This document shows, one piece after another, positions 6,835-15,817 of a stretch of DNA of 35,796 nt. Where the stretch lies: contig JAFTPJ010000130.1 of the NCBI GenBank assembly GCA_017463405.1, positions 1 to 35,796 of the forward strand. Direction: 5' to 3'. The translations under genes and the position numbers were made by a program. The notes under the pieces were generated by a model, which saw only the letters and a list, made by a program, of their open reading frames with translations, was not told where the DNA came from and ran no database searches. The stretch comes from Clostridia bacterium (GTDB lineage: Bacteria > Bacillota > Clostridia > Oscillospirales > CAG-272). The number at the start of each line of letters is the position of its first letter. Within the stretch, counting starts at the first letter, position 1.

Positions 6835-8376
6835 ATGCTTTCGGCAACATACAGCGCGGGTCTTTGTGGGATCGACGGGTTTCCCGTCACCGTGGAATGC
6901 AATCAAAAGAACAGTCTGCAGGGCTTTGAGCTGGTGGGGCTCCCCGACCTTGCGGTCAAGGAGGCAAAGGAGCGCGTCCGCACCGCATGCTACAACAGCG
7001 GATATCCCTTCCCGTATTCCCGCATCACCGTCAATCTCGCCCCCGCAGACCGCAAAAAGGAGGGCACCGCATTCGACGCCGCCATTCTAACAGCGATCTT
7101 TCACAGTAGCGGAACCATCCGCCGCGACGTCGATTTGAGCGGCAAATGCATCGTGGGCGAGCTTTCCCTGTCGGGAGAATTGCGCGGTGTGCGCGGCATC
7201 CTTTGCATGTGTGCCGCGGCAAAGGATCACGGCTTCTCCGAGTTTTACGCCCCCATCTCCAATGCGACCGAGGCAGCAGCTGTCGAGGGAATTACCGTGT
7301 ACGCGGTTCCTAATATGCGCGCACTGGTCATGCACCTCAACGGTGAGCAAACGCTTATGCCCGTCTCCCGTGATCCCGACGCTTTCTCCGGATTACTTCC
7401 CGGGAGCGGCGTGGACTTTATCGACGTGCGCGGTCAATCCATGGCAAAGCGCGCGATGGAGATTGCCGCCGCAGGCGGGCATAATATCCTGCTTATCGGT
7501 CCTCCCGGAACGGGAAAATCCATGCTGGCAAAGCGCTTACCCTCCATTCTCCCACCCATGACCTTTGCCGAGGCGATTGAAACCACAAAAATCCACTCTG
7601 TATCGGGCGTTCTGCCTGAGGGCGTTTCCCTTCTCGCGACGCGTCCCTTCCGCGCACCGCATCATACGATGAGCCCCGTAAGTCTTGTCGGAGGAGGAGT
7701 CAATCCCCTGCCGGGTGAGGTTTCTCTTGCCAACAACGGCGTGCTGTTTTTAGATGAGTTTCCCGAATTTCCCAAGCAGGTGACAGATGCGTTGCGTCAG
7801 CCGCTGGAGGATCGCAGGGTCACAATCACGCGCGCCAATGGGCGCGTCACCTACCCCTGCGCGTTTATGCTCGTCGGCGCCATGAACCCCTGTCGATGCG
7901 GCTATTTCGGGCACCCGACGCATCAATGCACCTGCAAGCCCGACGACGTTAAACGCTACATCTCGCGCATCAGCGGTCCGATGCTGGACCGTATGGATAT
8001 TCAGATTGAGCTTCCGTCGCTGTCCTACGACGAGATTTCAGCCCCCGACGAGCACGCGGAAACGAGCGAGGTCATCCGCACAAGGGTCACTGCCGCACGG
8101 GAATTTGCGCGCAACCGCATGAGCGACGGCAATAAGATCTTCTGCAATGCACAGCTTGACGCGGCAGGCATTCACAAATACTGTGCTCTCGACGCATCCG
8201 CTTCAGTGTTACTCAAGGCGGCATATGACCGTATGGGATTGAGCGCGCGCGGTTATGACCGGATCCTGCGCGTCGCACGCACGATCGCAGATCTCGATGC
8301 AAGCGAGTTGATACGCTCCCAACACATCGCAGAGGCTATTCAGCTACGCAGTCTCGATAGGAAATATTGGGGCTGA
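6835..8376 (+). CDS. YifB/ComM family Mg-chelatase-like AAA+ ATPase
   Basis: This 513-residue protein belongs to the YifB/ComM family. In Gram-negative transformable bacteria ComM is a hexameric helicase that promotes branch migration during integration of transforming DNA; the role in Clostridia is less well defined. Visible features are the N-terminal Lon-like (ChlI) domain, the Walker A motif GPPGTGKS near residue 222, Walker B LFLDEFPEF near 304, the MNPCRCGYFGHP block near residue 350, a nearby Cys-rich segment, and a C-terminal ChlI helical domain ending ...LRSLDRKYWG. AAGGAGA at 6819-6825 sets the start. It is the first gene of a plus-strand run with a MATE exporter and a cation transporter. 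The length matches the family (about 505-515). Confidence 0.93.
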   Translation: MLSATYSAGLCGIDGFPVTVECNQKNSLQGFELVGLPDLAVKEAKERVRTACYNSGYPFPYSRITVNLAPADRKKEGTAFDAAILTAIFHSSGTIRRDVDLSGKCIVGELSLSGELRGVRGILCMCAAAKDHGFSEFYAPISNATEAAAVEGITVYAVPNMRALVMHLNGEQTLMPVSRDPDAFSGLLPGSGVDFIDVRGQSMAKRAMEIAAAGGHNILLIGPPGTGKSMLAKRLPSILPPMTFAEAIETTKIHSVSGVLPEGVSLLATRPFRAPHHTMSPVSLVGGGVNPLPGEVSLANNGVLFLDEFPEFPKQVTDALRQPLEDRRVTITRANGRVTYPCAFMLVGAMNPCRCGYFGHPTHQCTCKPDDVKRYISRISGPMLDRMDIQIELPSLSYDEISAPDEHAETSEVIRTRVTAAREFARNRMSDGNKIFCNAQLDAAGIHKYCALDASASVLLKAAYDRMGLSARGYDRILRVARTIADLDASELIRSQHIAEAIQLRSLDRKYWG

Positions 8377-8418
8377 TGCTCCTCTCTGTAATTTTCACAA
8401 CAAAAGGATTTCGAACTT

Positions 8419-9810
8419 ATGCTCAAACGCTTCATCGGCACACGCGACTTCTACAAAACACTGCTCGCCGTCGCAATCCCCGTCCTCATCCAGAACGGAA
8501 TCACCAATTTTATCAGTCTTTTGGACAACGTCATGATCGGACGCGTGGGAACCGAACAGATGTCGGGTGTTTCCATCGTCAATCAGCTTCTGTTCGTCTT
8601 TAATCTCTGCATCTTCGGTGCACTCTCGGGCGCGAGCCTGTTCGGTGCACAATTCTATGGCAAGAAGGATCACAACGGCGTGTGCTATACCTTTCGCTTT
8701 AAGCTCATCCTCTCTTTGATTCTCTGCGTGCTCGCAACACTGCTCTTAACATTTGCGGGTGAGCCTCTGATCCGCCTGTATCTGCACGAGGGCAGTGAAA
8801 CAGGCGATCTTGCGCTGACCTTGCACTATGCCCAAAAATATCTCTCCGTCATGCTCTTCGGTCTGCTTCCTTATACGCTGACGCAGATCTATGCCAGCAC
8901 CCTGCGCGAAATCGACCACGCCATTCCTCCCATGCTCGCAGGATTAGTCGGCGTGGGTGTCAACCTCACGTTCAACTATCTGTTGATCTTCGGTCAGCTC
9001 GGCTTTCCAGAACTGGGCGTGGAGGGTGCGGCGATTGCCACAGTGCTCGCAAGAGTAACCGAATGCATCATCGTAATCCTTTGGACGCATACACACGCAC
9101 AAAAATGCGAATTTATCAAGCACGCCTACCGATCTCTGAGAATCCCACGCAAACTGATCCGCGCGATCGCGGTCACGGGAACACCGCTTCTGATCAATGA
9201 AACCATCTGGGCGGCGGGGCAAGCAATGCTTTTGCAGTGCTACTCCTACCGTGGCATTGCCGTGGTGTCCGCAATGAATATCTCCAACACGGTATTTAAC
9301 ACTTTTTCCGTGGTTTATCTTTCCATCGGCACTGCGATCTCGATCCTCATCGGTCACAGACTCGGCGCCGAGAAAAAGCAGGAGGCAATGGACGACGCCC
9401 GCAAGATGATCGCCTTTGCGGGATTTCTCGGACTTCTGGTCGGCATCGTGATCGTTGCCTTTTCCCCGCTGTTTCCACAGCTTTACAACACTACCGACGA
9501 GGTGCGTTCGCTGGCAACCGCCTTTTCTGTCACGATCGGCATGATTGCACCAATCAACGCAATTTTGAACAGCTCCTATTTCACCCTGCGCTCGGGCGGA
9601 AAAACCGTCGTGACATTTTTCTTTGACTCGGGCTACGTCTGGGGCGTGAATATCCCTGTCTCCCTGTTACTCATTCACCTGACGCCGCTCCCCGCGGAGG
9701 TCGTTTACATCTGCTGTCAGGCAACCGAGCTGATCAAATGCGCCATCGGCATCATTCTCGTCAAGCGCGGCTCCTGGCTCAACAATATCACCACCACAAA
9801 CGCAGGTTAA
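8419..9810 (+). CDS. MATE family multidrug/cation exporter
   Basis: This 463-residue, strongly hydrophobic protein has the length and pattern of a 12-segment MATE transporter with two pseudo-symmetric halves. The N-terminal half begins LAVAIPVLIQNGITNFISLLDNVMIG, which fits the MATE signature around TM1 (xxxxPxxxQxxxxxxxxxxDxxMxG). The second half begins at about residue 250 with TGTPLLINETIW. MATE proteins export drugs, metabolites or toxins in exchange for Na+ or H+. AAAGGA lies about 11 bases before the ATG. The gene starts 42 bases after yifB and ends 48 before the cation transporter, with no terminator on either side, so co-transcription is likely. The substrate cannot be predicted. Confidence 0.92.
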   Translation: MLKRFIGTRDFYKTLLAVAIPVLIQNGITNFISLLDNVMIGRVGTEQMSGVSIVNQLLFVFNLCIFGALSGASLFGAQFYGKKDHNGVCYTFRFKLILSLILCVLATLLLTFAGEPLIRLYLHEGSETGDLALTLHYAQKYLSVMLFGLLPYTLTQIYASTLREIDHAIPPMLAGLVGVGVNLTFNYLLIFGQLGFPELGVEGAAIATVLARVTECIIVILWTHTHAQKCEFIKHAYRSLRIPRKLIRAIAVTGTPLLINETIWAAGQAMLLQCYSYRGIAVVSAMNISNTVFNTFSVVYLSIGTAISILIGHRLGAEKKQEAMDDARKMIAFAGFLGLLVGIVIVAFSPLFPQLYNTTDEVRSLATAFSVTIGMIAPINAILNSSYFTLRSGGKTVVTFFFDSGYVWGVNIPVSLLLIHLTPLPAEVVYICCQATELIKCAIGIILVKRGSWLNNITTTNAG

Positions 9811-9858
9811 TACCGTTTATCCCCTCCTCATCTCCGCATTCTTGAAAGGAATTTATCT

Positions 9859-11028
9859 ATGACCAATCTGCTCGCCCGTCTGTTCGTAAAGAACCATCAG
9901 AACACTTCCGATCCCATGGTGCGCCGTGCGTACGGAACGCTCGTCAGCGTTACAGGAATCATTCTCAATGTGCTACTGTTTTTCGCCAAATTCATCGTCG
10001 GAGGTCTTTTCGGATCGATTTCGATCGTCGGTGATGCTGTCAACAATCTCTCCGATGCGGGCTCACAGATCATCTCACTGATCACCTTCCGCATCAGCAC
10101 CAAGCCTGCCGATCGCGAGCATCCGTTCGGACACGCGCGTATCGAATACGTGACCTCGATGATCGTCGCATTCCTTGTGCTTCTCATCGGCGTCGAGCTG
10201 TTCAAAGAATCGTTTGCCAAAATATTCGATCCCATTTTTCCGGAGCGAAGCTGGATCGCCGCAATCGTTCTGGCTCTCTCCATTATCGTCAAGCTCTGGC
10301 TCGGACTGTTCAACAAGCGAATCGGCAAGCGGATCGACTCCGCAGTCATGCGCGCCACCGCCGCCGACAGCCTCTCAGACGCACTTTCGACGGGTGCTGT
10401 GCTGATTGCAACCCTCATCATGCTCCTCTTTCCCTCGCTCAATCTCAATCTTGACGCTTATATGGGTGTGGTCGTCGCGGTGCTGATCTTCGTGGCGGGC
10501 TTGCGCATCCTCAACGATACCAAAAATTCCATCCTCGGAGAATCCCCCTCCGATGAGATCGTCAAAATGATCACCGGCATTGTCGCAAAATATCCCAATG
10601 CGCTCGGCATTCACGATATGATCATTCACAATTACGGTCCCGGGCATATCATCGCCTCTCTCCATATCGAAGTGGACGGAAAAGCAGATATGTTTCACAC
10701 GCACGACATGATCGACAACATCGAGCGCGAGCTTCGTACCGTATGCGGCATTGAAGCGACGATTCATATGGATCCCATCGTCACCGATGACGAACGAGTC
10801 AATGCGCTTCGCGTACGCATCGACGATGTAATCAGAAGCATCGACGACAGACTGCAAATCCACGATTTCCGTTTCGTGGGGGGACATACGCATACGAATC
10901 TAATCTTCGATATCGCCGTCCCGTTCGAGTACAAACACTCGGACGACGAGCTGATCCGTACCGTAGCCGAGACAATCCGCACAATTGATCCCTCTTATTT
11001 TGCAGTGATCACGGTCGACCGTAGATAA
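9859..11028 (+). CDS. Cation diffusion facilitator (CDF) transporter, probable Mn2+ exporter type
   Basis: This is a 389-residue CDF protein with six membrane segments (about residues 28-215) and a cytoplasmic C-terminal domain (about 220-300), followed by an additional C-terminal segment of about 85 residues rich in His and Asp. The metal-binding positions read Asn62-x3-Asp66 in TM2 (VNNLSDAGSQ) and Asp170-x3-Asp174 in TM5 (DSLSDALSTG). The conserved HPFGHARIEY loop is present. Zn/Fe-type CDFs usually carry H/DxxxD in TM2. The N-x3-D/D-x3-D arrangement is the one associated with manganese exporters such as streptococcal MntE. GAAAGGA precedes the ATG at good spacing. Metal specificity is inferred from these residues. 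Confidence 0.92.
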   Translation: MTNLLARLFVKNHQNTSDPMVRRAYGTLVSVTGIILNVLLFFAKFIVGGLFGSISIVGDAVNNLSDAGSQIISLITFRISTKPADREHPFGHARIEYVTSMIVAFLVLLIGVELFKESFAKIFDPIFPERSWIAAIVLALSIIVKLWLGLFNKRIGKRIDSAVMRATAADSLSDALSTGAVLIATLIMLLFPSLNLNLDAYMGVVVAVLIFVAGLRILNDTKNSILGESPSDEIVKMITGIVAKYPNALGIHDMIIHNYGPGHIIASLHIEVDGKADMFHTHDMIDNIERELRTVCGIEATIHMDPIVTDDERVNALRVRIDDVIRSIDDRLQIHDFRFVGGHTHTNLIFDIAVPFEYKHSDDELIRTVAETIRTIDPSYFAVITVDRR

Positions 11029-11062
11029 ATCACAAAAAGTTGAACTTTTTTACCGAAACGTA

Positions 11063-11091
11063 TTGCATTCCTCGCACAAATATGGTATACT
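11063..11091 (+). promoter_or_regulatory. Promoter of the plus-strand acyl-CoA synthetase
   Basis: TTGCAT (11063-11068) and TATACT (11086-11091) are 17 bases apart, with TGG just before the -10. A short AT-only inverted repeat at 11034-11050 just upstream might weakly end the preceding transcript. A small hairpin (ACCGC-AAAC-GCGGT, 11116-11129) lies in the leader. Confidence 0.7.
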
Positions 11092-11157
11092 GTTCTTGCA
11101 AACATGGTTTTAAAAACCGCAAACGCGGTAAATATCGTCCGAAAGGCAGGACAACAT

Positions 11158-12864
11158 ATGAAAGTATATAAGAATTATCCTACCGAAGCATTTGAAAATT
11201 TAAAGCAGCTTTATCTCGCCTCCGTCGAAAAGTACAGCGATCGGGTGCTTTTTAAGCAGAAAAGCGATAACGGCTATGAGGAATTCACCTACCGTCGGTA
11301 CGGCGCGGACGTAGAGGCGCTCGGCACCGCACTTTGTGCACGCGGACTTTCAGGTAAGCAAATCATCGTCATCGGAGAAAACTGCTACGCGTGGGTCACA
11401 TCCTATCTGTCGGTTATCTGCGGCGTCGGCGTGGTGGTCCCCGTTGACAAGGAAATTCCCGCAGAGGAACTTGCGGACATTGCAAAGACCGCAGAGGCGG
11501 CTGCAATCATCTACTCCCCCGCCTGCGCGGAAAAGCTCGCCCTCCTTGACGAGCAGATCCTACCGATCTCCTTTGCGGAGATTCCCGATCTGATTGCCTC
11601 GGGCAACGAGCGCATCATCGCAGGCGATCGCACCTACCTTGACGCCGAAATCGACAGCAACGTCATGAGTGCGCTGATCTTTACTTCAGGCACATCGGGA
11701 CAGCGAAAAGGGGTAATGCTCTCGCATCGCAATCTCTGCTTCAATCTCTCGGAAATGTGTCGGATGATCTATTTCGACCGAGAGGACACCTTCCTCTCGG
11801 TACTCCCGCTACATCACGTGTATGAAACATCCTGCGGCTTCCTTTGCCCAATGTATCGCGGTGCGACCGTCGTACTTGTCGGCTCCCTGCGCCAAATTAT
11901 GAAAAACATGCAAGAAACGCATCCCACGGTACTGCTCTGCGTCCCGTTGTTGATTGAAACCATCCACAAAAAAATATGGGAAAGCATTCGCCGCCTGGGG
12001 CAGGAAAAAAATACGGTGAACGCCATCCGACTCACCAACGCTCTCCCCACGGAATCGGCGCGCTTTGCCGCCAAGCGTAAGCTCCTGTCCAGGATTCATC
12101 AGAGTTTTGGCGGAAAATTACGTATGGTTATCTCGGGCGGTGCGCCCGCCGATCCTGAAACCCTGCGCGGCATGCGCGACTTCGGCATTCACGCCTATCA
12201 GGCGTACGCCATGACCGAATGCGCCCCCTTGGCGGCGATTAACCGCGATCGTGCATTCAACGACGCATCCGCGGGAATGGCGCCCCCCAATACCCTGTTG
12301 GACATCTATGACGTACAGAATGACGGCATCGGTGAGATTCGCTACAAGGGTGATAATGTGATGCTCGGCTACTACAAAAATTCCGAAAAAACCGCAAAAG
12401 TAATCCGCAACGGCTGGTTTTACACCGGTGACCTCGGTTATCTCGACGAGGACGGCTTCCTTTATATCACAGGACGAAAAAAGAATGTCATCGTAACTGC
12501 TGACGGAAAAAGTGTGTTTCCCGAGGAGCTGGAAGTATTGCTGTCGAAAAGCTCCTTTGTCAAGGAAACAATGGTCACTGGGTATTTGAACCCCTCGCGA
12601 AACGATTACGACATTATCGCCATCATTCACCCCGACTATGCGAAAATCGAAAAGAAATACGGAAAAAATTTCGCACAAAGTCAGTTGGATCTGGAAATGA
12701 AAAAAGCAATCTCCTCCGCCAACGGTAATATTCCACCGCACAAGCGCCTCCGCACTTACGTCATCCGCCCCACGGAGTTCCCCAAAAATTTCTCCAAAAA
12801 AATCAAGCGCACGGGAATCGCCGAAGAAGCGTATAACGACTACCGTGCAAAAATCAAGTCTTAA
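11158..12864 (+). CDS. Long-chain acyl-CoA synthetase / AMP-forming ligase
   Basis: This 568-residue member of the ANL adenylate-forming superfamily activates a carboxylic acid with ATP and CoA. Features: the N-terminal domain contains the phosphate-binding loop FTSGTSGQRKGV (about 175-186), the LPLHHVYE block (about 220), ISGGAP and YAMTECAP adenine-binding motifs (about 325-365), and the hinge/C-terminal block YTGDLGYLDEDG...ITGRKKN (about 420-445), with a final catalytic Lys region FSKKIKRTGI. This pattern is closest to long-chain fatty acyl-CoA synthetases. The start ATG at 11158 has GGCAGGA about 8 bases upstream; the upstream in-frame ATG at 11104 lies near the predicted transcription start without an RBS. 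The natural substrate is unknown. Confidence 0.9.
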   Translation: MKVYKNYPTEAFENLKQLYLASVEKYSDRVLFKQKSDNGYEEFTYRRYGADVEALGTALCARGLSGKQIIVIGENCYAWVTSYLSVICGVGVVVPVDKEIPAEELADIAKTAEAAAIIYSPACAEKLALLDEQILPISFAEIPDLIASGNERIIAGDRTYLDAEIDSNVMSALIFTSGTSGQRKGVMLSHRNLCFNLSEMCRMIYFDREDTFLSVLPLHHVYETSCGFLCPMYRGATVVLVGSLRQIMKNMQETHPTVLLCVPLLIETIHKKIWESIRRLGQEKNTVNAIRLTNALPTESARFAAKRKLLSRIHQSFGGKLRMVISGGAPADPETLRGMRDFGIHAYQAYAMTECAPLAAINRDRAFNDASAGMAPPNTLLDIYDVQNDGIGEIRYKGDNVMLGYYKNSEKTAKVIRNGWFYTGDLGYLDEDGFLYITGRKKNVIVTADGKSVFPEELEVLLSKSSFVKETMVTGYLNPSRNDYDIIAIIHPDYAKIEKKYGKNFAQSQLDLEMKKAISSANGNIPPHKRLRTYVIRPTEFPKNFSKKIKRTGIAEEAYNDYRAKIKS

Positions 12865-12910
12865 ACTATTATATTTTTAAAAAGAATTGATATTATTCTA
12901 AATTAAAAGA

Positions 12911-12956
12911 GTAAAAATCGCAAGAATCCGTTCGATTCTTGCGATTTTATTTTATT
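12911..12956. terminator. Bidirectional terminator between convergent genes
   Basis: AAAATCGCAAGAATC (12914-12928) pairs perfectly with GATTCTTGCGATTTT (12934-12948) around CGTTC. T-rich sequence follows on the plus strand, and an A run precedes it (U-tract on the minus strand). It ends the acyl-CoA synthetase transcript and the minus-strand thioesterase, whose stop is at 12952. Confidence 0.92.
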
Positions 12957-13422
12957 TTATTCTGTTTTTATGTCTTATATTTGCTTCTTCGAACAACGTC
13001 TTCTCAAGATCGGTTTCGGGGACGAGCACAGGTACCGCGCACGGGTGATCATTTTCGTCGAGCGCCACGAGAATCACATGCGAATCCGCAATCAGCTCCC
13101 GCTCACCCGAATAGCGTTCGACCTCGGCGGTTACCAGAACCTCCATCGAGGTCTTTCCCGTGTAGATCACGCGTCCCGTCACCACAAGCGTTTCGTTCCG
13201 ATACGCAGGATGCAAAAAGCGAAGATTCTCAACACAGGCGGTCGTCACAGGTCCCTTTGCATATCTTCGTGCGCTCACAGCGGCGATCTCATCCATCCAG
13301 ACCATCAGATGTCCGCCGAACAGACGTCCCGCACCATTGACATTTTCCATACGGATGATCTGCGCAAATTCCGTTATCGAATCGGCAGAGCGTCCCGTGC
13401 GAAGATCCGTATGCATTTCCAT
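12952..13422 (-). CDS. Hotdog-fold acyl-CoA thioesterase (YciA/YkhA type)
   Basis: This 156-residue cytoplasmic protein hydrolyses acyl-CoA to free acid and CoA. It shows the acyl-CoA hydrolase signature NVNGAGRLFGGHLMVWMDEIAA near residues 27-49, including the long hotdog helix with the catalytic Asp in WMDE, followed by the VENLRFLHP strand near residue 65. The length fits single-domain hexameric YciA/YkhA enzymes. AAGGAGG lies about 8 bases before the ATG. It is the last gene of the minus-strand group with iorAB and an acyl-CoA synthetase, starting 52 bases after iorB, so it may release aryl or branched acids from the CoA thioesters made by IorAB. The substrate is inferred from context. 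Confidence 0.92.
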   Translation of the reverse strand: MEMHTDLRTGRSADSITEFAQIIRMENVNGAGRLFGGHLMVWMDEIAAVSARRYAKGPVTTACVENLRFLHPAYRNETLVVTGRVIYTGKTSMEVLVTAEVERYSGERELIADSHVILVALDENDHPCAVPVLVPETDLEKTLFEEANIRHKNRIK

Positions 13423-13474
13423 TGTTCAAGCCTCCTTTTTCAGATATCCCCGCGGCATTGCACATTGCCGCCTC

Positions 13475-14047
13475 TCACAGACGGTAACCAATCTCAAACG
13501 CCTTGAGATTGACCTCCAAAAATTTTGCAGGGACAGTCTCTCTGATGGTTTCTACCCATTCCTCATACGGGATCGCGGTATTCTTTGCCATCACGCCGAT
13601 CAGCACCACATTAACCGCCTTGATGTTCCCCGCCTCGCGCGCCAGTGCCAATGCATCGATTGCGGTCAGATCCACTGCCGCCTCCAACTTCTCGCAAATA
13701 CCCTCTGGATATTGCATTGCCCCCGTAATCACGGGCATGGGGTTGATTTGTTGGTCGTTGACAATCATTTTTCCGCCTTTTTTCAGCCACGGAAGCGCGC
13801 GATACGCCTCAAGCATCTCGAACGCGAGGATGATATCCGCCTCTCCCTGATCAATGATGGGGGAATAGACCCTTTCGCCGTATTTGACGTATGTCACGAC
13901 GCTTCCGCCGCGCTGGCTCATGCCGTGCACCTCGGAGACTTTGACATCATACCCTCGACGGATTACGGCGTTGCCGAGAATACGGCTGGCGAGGAGGGTT
14001 CCTTGACCGCCGACACCGACGAGCATGATATTCGTTGTTTTGCTCAT
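13475..14047 (-). CDS. iorB: Indolepyruvate:ferredoxin oxidoreductase, beta subunit
   Basis: IorB pairs with IorA to convert aryl-2-oxo acids (indolepyruvate, phenylpyruvate, p-hydroxyphenylpyruvate) to aryl-acetyl-CoA, reducing ferredoxin. The 190-residue product has the POR-gamma-type fold: GVGGQGTLLASRIL near residues 11-24, then SEVHGMSQRGGSV, the conserved block of this family. The start ATG at 14047 is one base after the iorA stop, and GGAGGAG within the end of iorA serves as its RBS, so translation is likely coupled. The frame is open further upstream in the shadow of iorA, but that extension has no RBS. The length matches the family (about 190-200). Confidence 0.93.
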   Translation of the reverse strand: MSKTTNIMLVGVGGQGTLLASRILGNAVIRRGYDVKVSEVHGMSQRGGSVVTYVKYGERVYSPIIDQGEADIILAFEMLEAYRALPWLKKGGKMIVNDQQINPMPVITGAMQYPEGICEKLEAAVDLTAIDALALAREAGNIKAVNVVLIGVMAKNTAIPYEEWVETIRETVPAKFLEVNLKAFEIGYRL

Positions 14048-14048
14048 A

Positions 14049-14891
14049 TCATCTCTCCTCCTTTTCAATCGCGCCGAAGGGGCAAACGCCCGTGCAAAGC
14101 CCGCATCCGTTGCACTGCGTAACATCGATGCGAACGGCGCCGCTCTCGGGGTCAAGGCTAATGGCGGGACATCCCAGCTTCATACAAAGCTTACACTTAC
14201 GGCATTTCTCGGTAATCACGCAATATCCCGTGTATTTCACACTCTTGAGCAGTGCGCAGTGACGCTGGGCGATGATCACCGACGGCTCGTCCCGCTCGGT
14301 TTCCTCCCGAACGACCCTTTCAAAATTCTTGACGTCAAACGGGTCGGCAACCGCAACGTGCTCAACGCCAAGACCGCGACAGAGCTCGATCAGATTCACC
14401 TGACGCGTCGCTTCACCACGGATGGTCTTACCCGTGGTGGGGTTATCCTGATGCCCTGTCATACCTGTAATCGAGTTATCCAGAATGATGACGGTATTGA
14501 CGCCCTTGTTGTAAACGATGTCGGCAAGCCCCGTGATACCTGAATGCATAAAAGTGGAGTCACCGATCACAGACACCAGCTTCTTGGCAAACGCCGCCCC
14601 CTTGACCTTTGCCATACCGTGTGCCGCGCTGACCGATGCGCCCATACAGATGGTGGTATCGACCGACGCCAGCGGCGCAACCGCCCCCAGCGTGTAACAG
14701 CCGATATCACCCGAAACGGTCAGTCCAAGCTTTTTCAGCACGTAGAACGTGCCTCTGTGCGGACATCCCGCACACATCACGGGAGGACGTGCGGGAATCG
14801 CCTCTGCAGGCTCAATCGCCTCTGCGGCATCCTCGTCGAACACTGCCTTACGGATCATTGAGGGGGTATACTCACCGAGCATGGTGAACAC
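14049..14891 (-). CDS. iorA: IorA C-terminal part: TPP domain and two [4Fe-4S] clusters
   Basis: These 280 codons continue the iorA frame directly after an in-frame TAG at 14892-14894. They hold the TPP-binding domain (CAGCPHRG near residue 40, the GDSTFMHSGITGL and LDNSITGMTGHQ cofactor motifs near 110-150) and, at the end, two ferredoxin-type cysteine sets, CRKCKLCMKLGCP and CNGCGLCTGVCP. Translation could restart at the GTG at 14891 or the ATG at 14882; AGGTG lies 6 bases before that ATG. Together with the N-terminal part it totals about 582 residues, a normal IorA length. It is therefore either the second half of a single gene broken by one point mutation or sequencing error, or a naturally split subunit. 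The fold and function call are secure. Confidence 0.85.
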   Translation of the reverse strand: MFTMLGEYTPSMIRKAVFDEDAAEAIEPAEAIPARPPVMCAGCPHRGTFYVLKKLGLTVSGDIGCYTLGAVAPLASVDTTICMGASVSAAHGMAKVKGAAFAKKLVSVIGDSTFMHSGITGLADIVYNKGVNTVIILDNSITGMTGHQDNPTTGKTIRGEATRQVNLIELCRGLGVEHVAVADPFDVKNFERVVREETERDEPSVIIAQRHCALLKSVKYTGYCVITEKCRKCKLCMKLGCPAISLDPESGAVRIDVTQCNGCGLCTGVCPFGAIEKEER

Positions 14892-15797
14892 CTATTTGCC
14901 ACACACCTCGATTCTCATTGCGCGGCAGGCATCCTCGATAAAGGGATCCAACTCCTCGATCACGTAGATTTTCTTGCACGTTGCCGCAAAATCTCGGATC
15001 AACGTCTCAGACAGCGGCCATACAATACCGAGCTTGCAATAGTTGACGCGGTCACCCAACGCCTCCTTTGCGTACTGGTACGCGATTCCCGCGGTGATGA
15101 CGCCGATCTTACTGCCGTTATCCTCAACGGTGTTAAAGGGACATTCGGCGGCGTATTCCGCGATTTTTTTCGTTCGTTCTTCCACAAGCACGTGCTTCTT
15201 GATTGCCATTGCGGGCATCATGACGTTCTTCGGAATGATCTTTTCATACGCCTTGACGGGGTGCTCCTCACGCTCACAGATTTCCACCAGGCTTTGCGAA
15301 TGCGAGACGCGGGTCGACAGACGCACCAGCACGGGTGTGTCAAAGCGCTCGCTCAAATCAAACGCCGCCTTGGTGTACTCCTTGCACTCAGACGAATCGG
15401 AGGGCTCAAGCATCATGATCTTTGCTGCTCTTGCATAGTGACGGGAATCCTGCTCGTTCTGTGAGGAATGCATCCCCGGATCATCCGCGACGCAGAATAC
15501 CGCGCCGCCGTTCACACCGATATAGCTGTCGGTAAACAGCGGATCTGCCATGACGTTCAGTCCCACATGCTTACAGCAGGACATGGCGCGCCCGCCTGCG
15601 ATCGAGGCGCCGATGGCAACCTCAGCGGCCACCTTTTCGTTAGGCGCCCACTCCACAAATACCTCGTCTGCGGGATAGGTCGCCATGCACTCAGTAATTT
15701 CAGTGCTGGGCGTTCCCGGATAAGAGGAAACCAAGTGCACCCCCGCCTCATATGCGCCCTGCGCGACGGCGGCGTTGCCAAGCAATAGTTTTTTCAT
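14892..15797 (-). CDS. iorA: IorA N-terminal part: 2-oxoacid oxidoreductase domain, ends at in-frame amber codon
   Basis: This 301-residue product matches the N-terminal portion of indolepyruvate:ferredoxin oxidoreductase alpha. It begins MKKLLLGNAAVAQGAYEAGV, followed by SSYPGTPSTEI, VEWAPNEKVAAEVAIGASIAG and DDPGMHSSQNEQDSR, all conserved in IorA. It ends ...CRAMRIEVCGK and then TAG. The next codon continues the normal IorA sequence (VFTMLGEYTPSM) in the same frame, so a single codon separates the two parts. The break falls between the pyrimidine-binding half and the TPP domain. The ATG at 15797 is chosen because it starts the conserved sequence; a GGAAGGA lies about 14 bases upstream, somewhat far. 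A palindrome lies upstream at 15818-15840. Confidence 0.85.
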   Translation of the reverse strand: MKKLLLGNAAVAQGAYEAGVHLVSSYPGTPSTEITECMATYPADEVFVEWAPNEKVAAEVAIGASIAGGRAMSCCKHVGLNVMADPLFTDSYIGVNGGAVFCVADDPGMHSSQNEQDSRHYARAAKIMMLEPSDSSECKEYTKAAFDLSERFDTPVLVRLSTRVSHSQSLVEICEREEHPVKAYEKIIPKNVMMPAMAIKKHVLVEERTKKIAEYAAECPFNTVEDNGSKIGVITAGIAYQYAKEALGDRVNYCKLGIVWPLSETLIRDFAATCKKIYVIEELDPFIEDACRAMRIEVCGK

Positions 15798-15817
15798 GTA
15801 TCTATGTATATCCTTCC

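Noticed and set aside
11034..11050. Terminator after the CDF gene (AAAAAGTT-G-AACTTTTT)
   Set aside because: The stem is short and almost all A-T with a one-base loop; termination would be weak, so it was not listed as a terminator.
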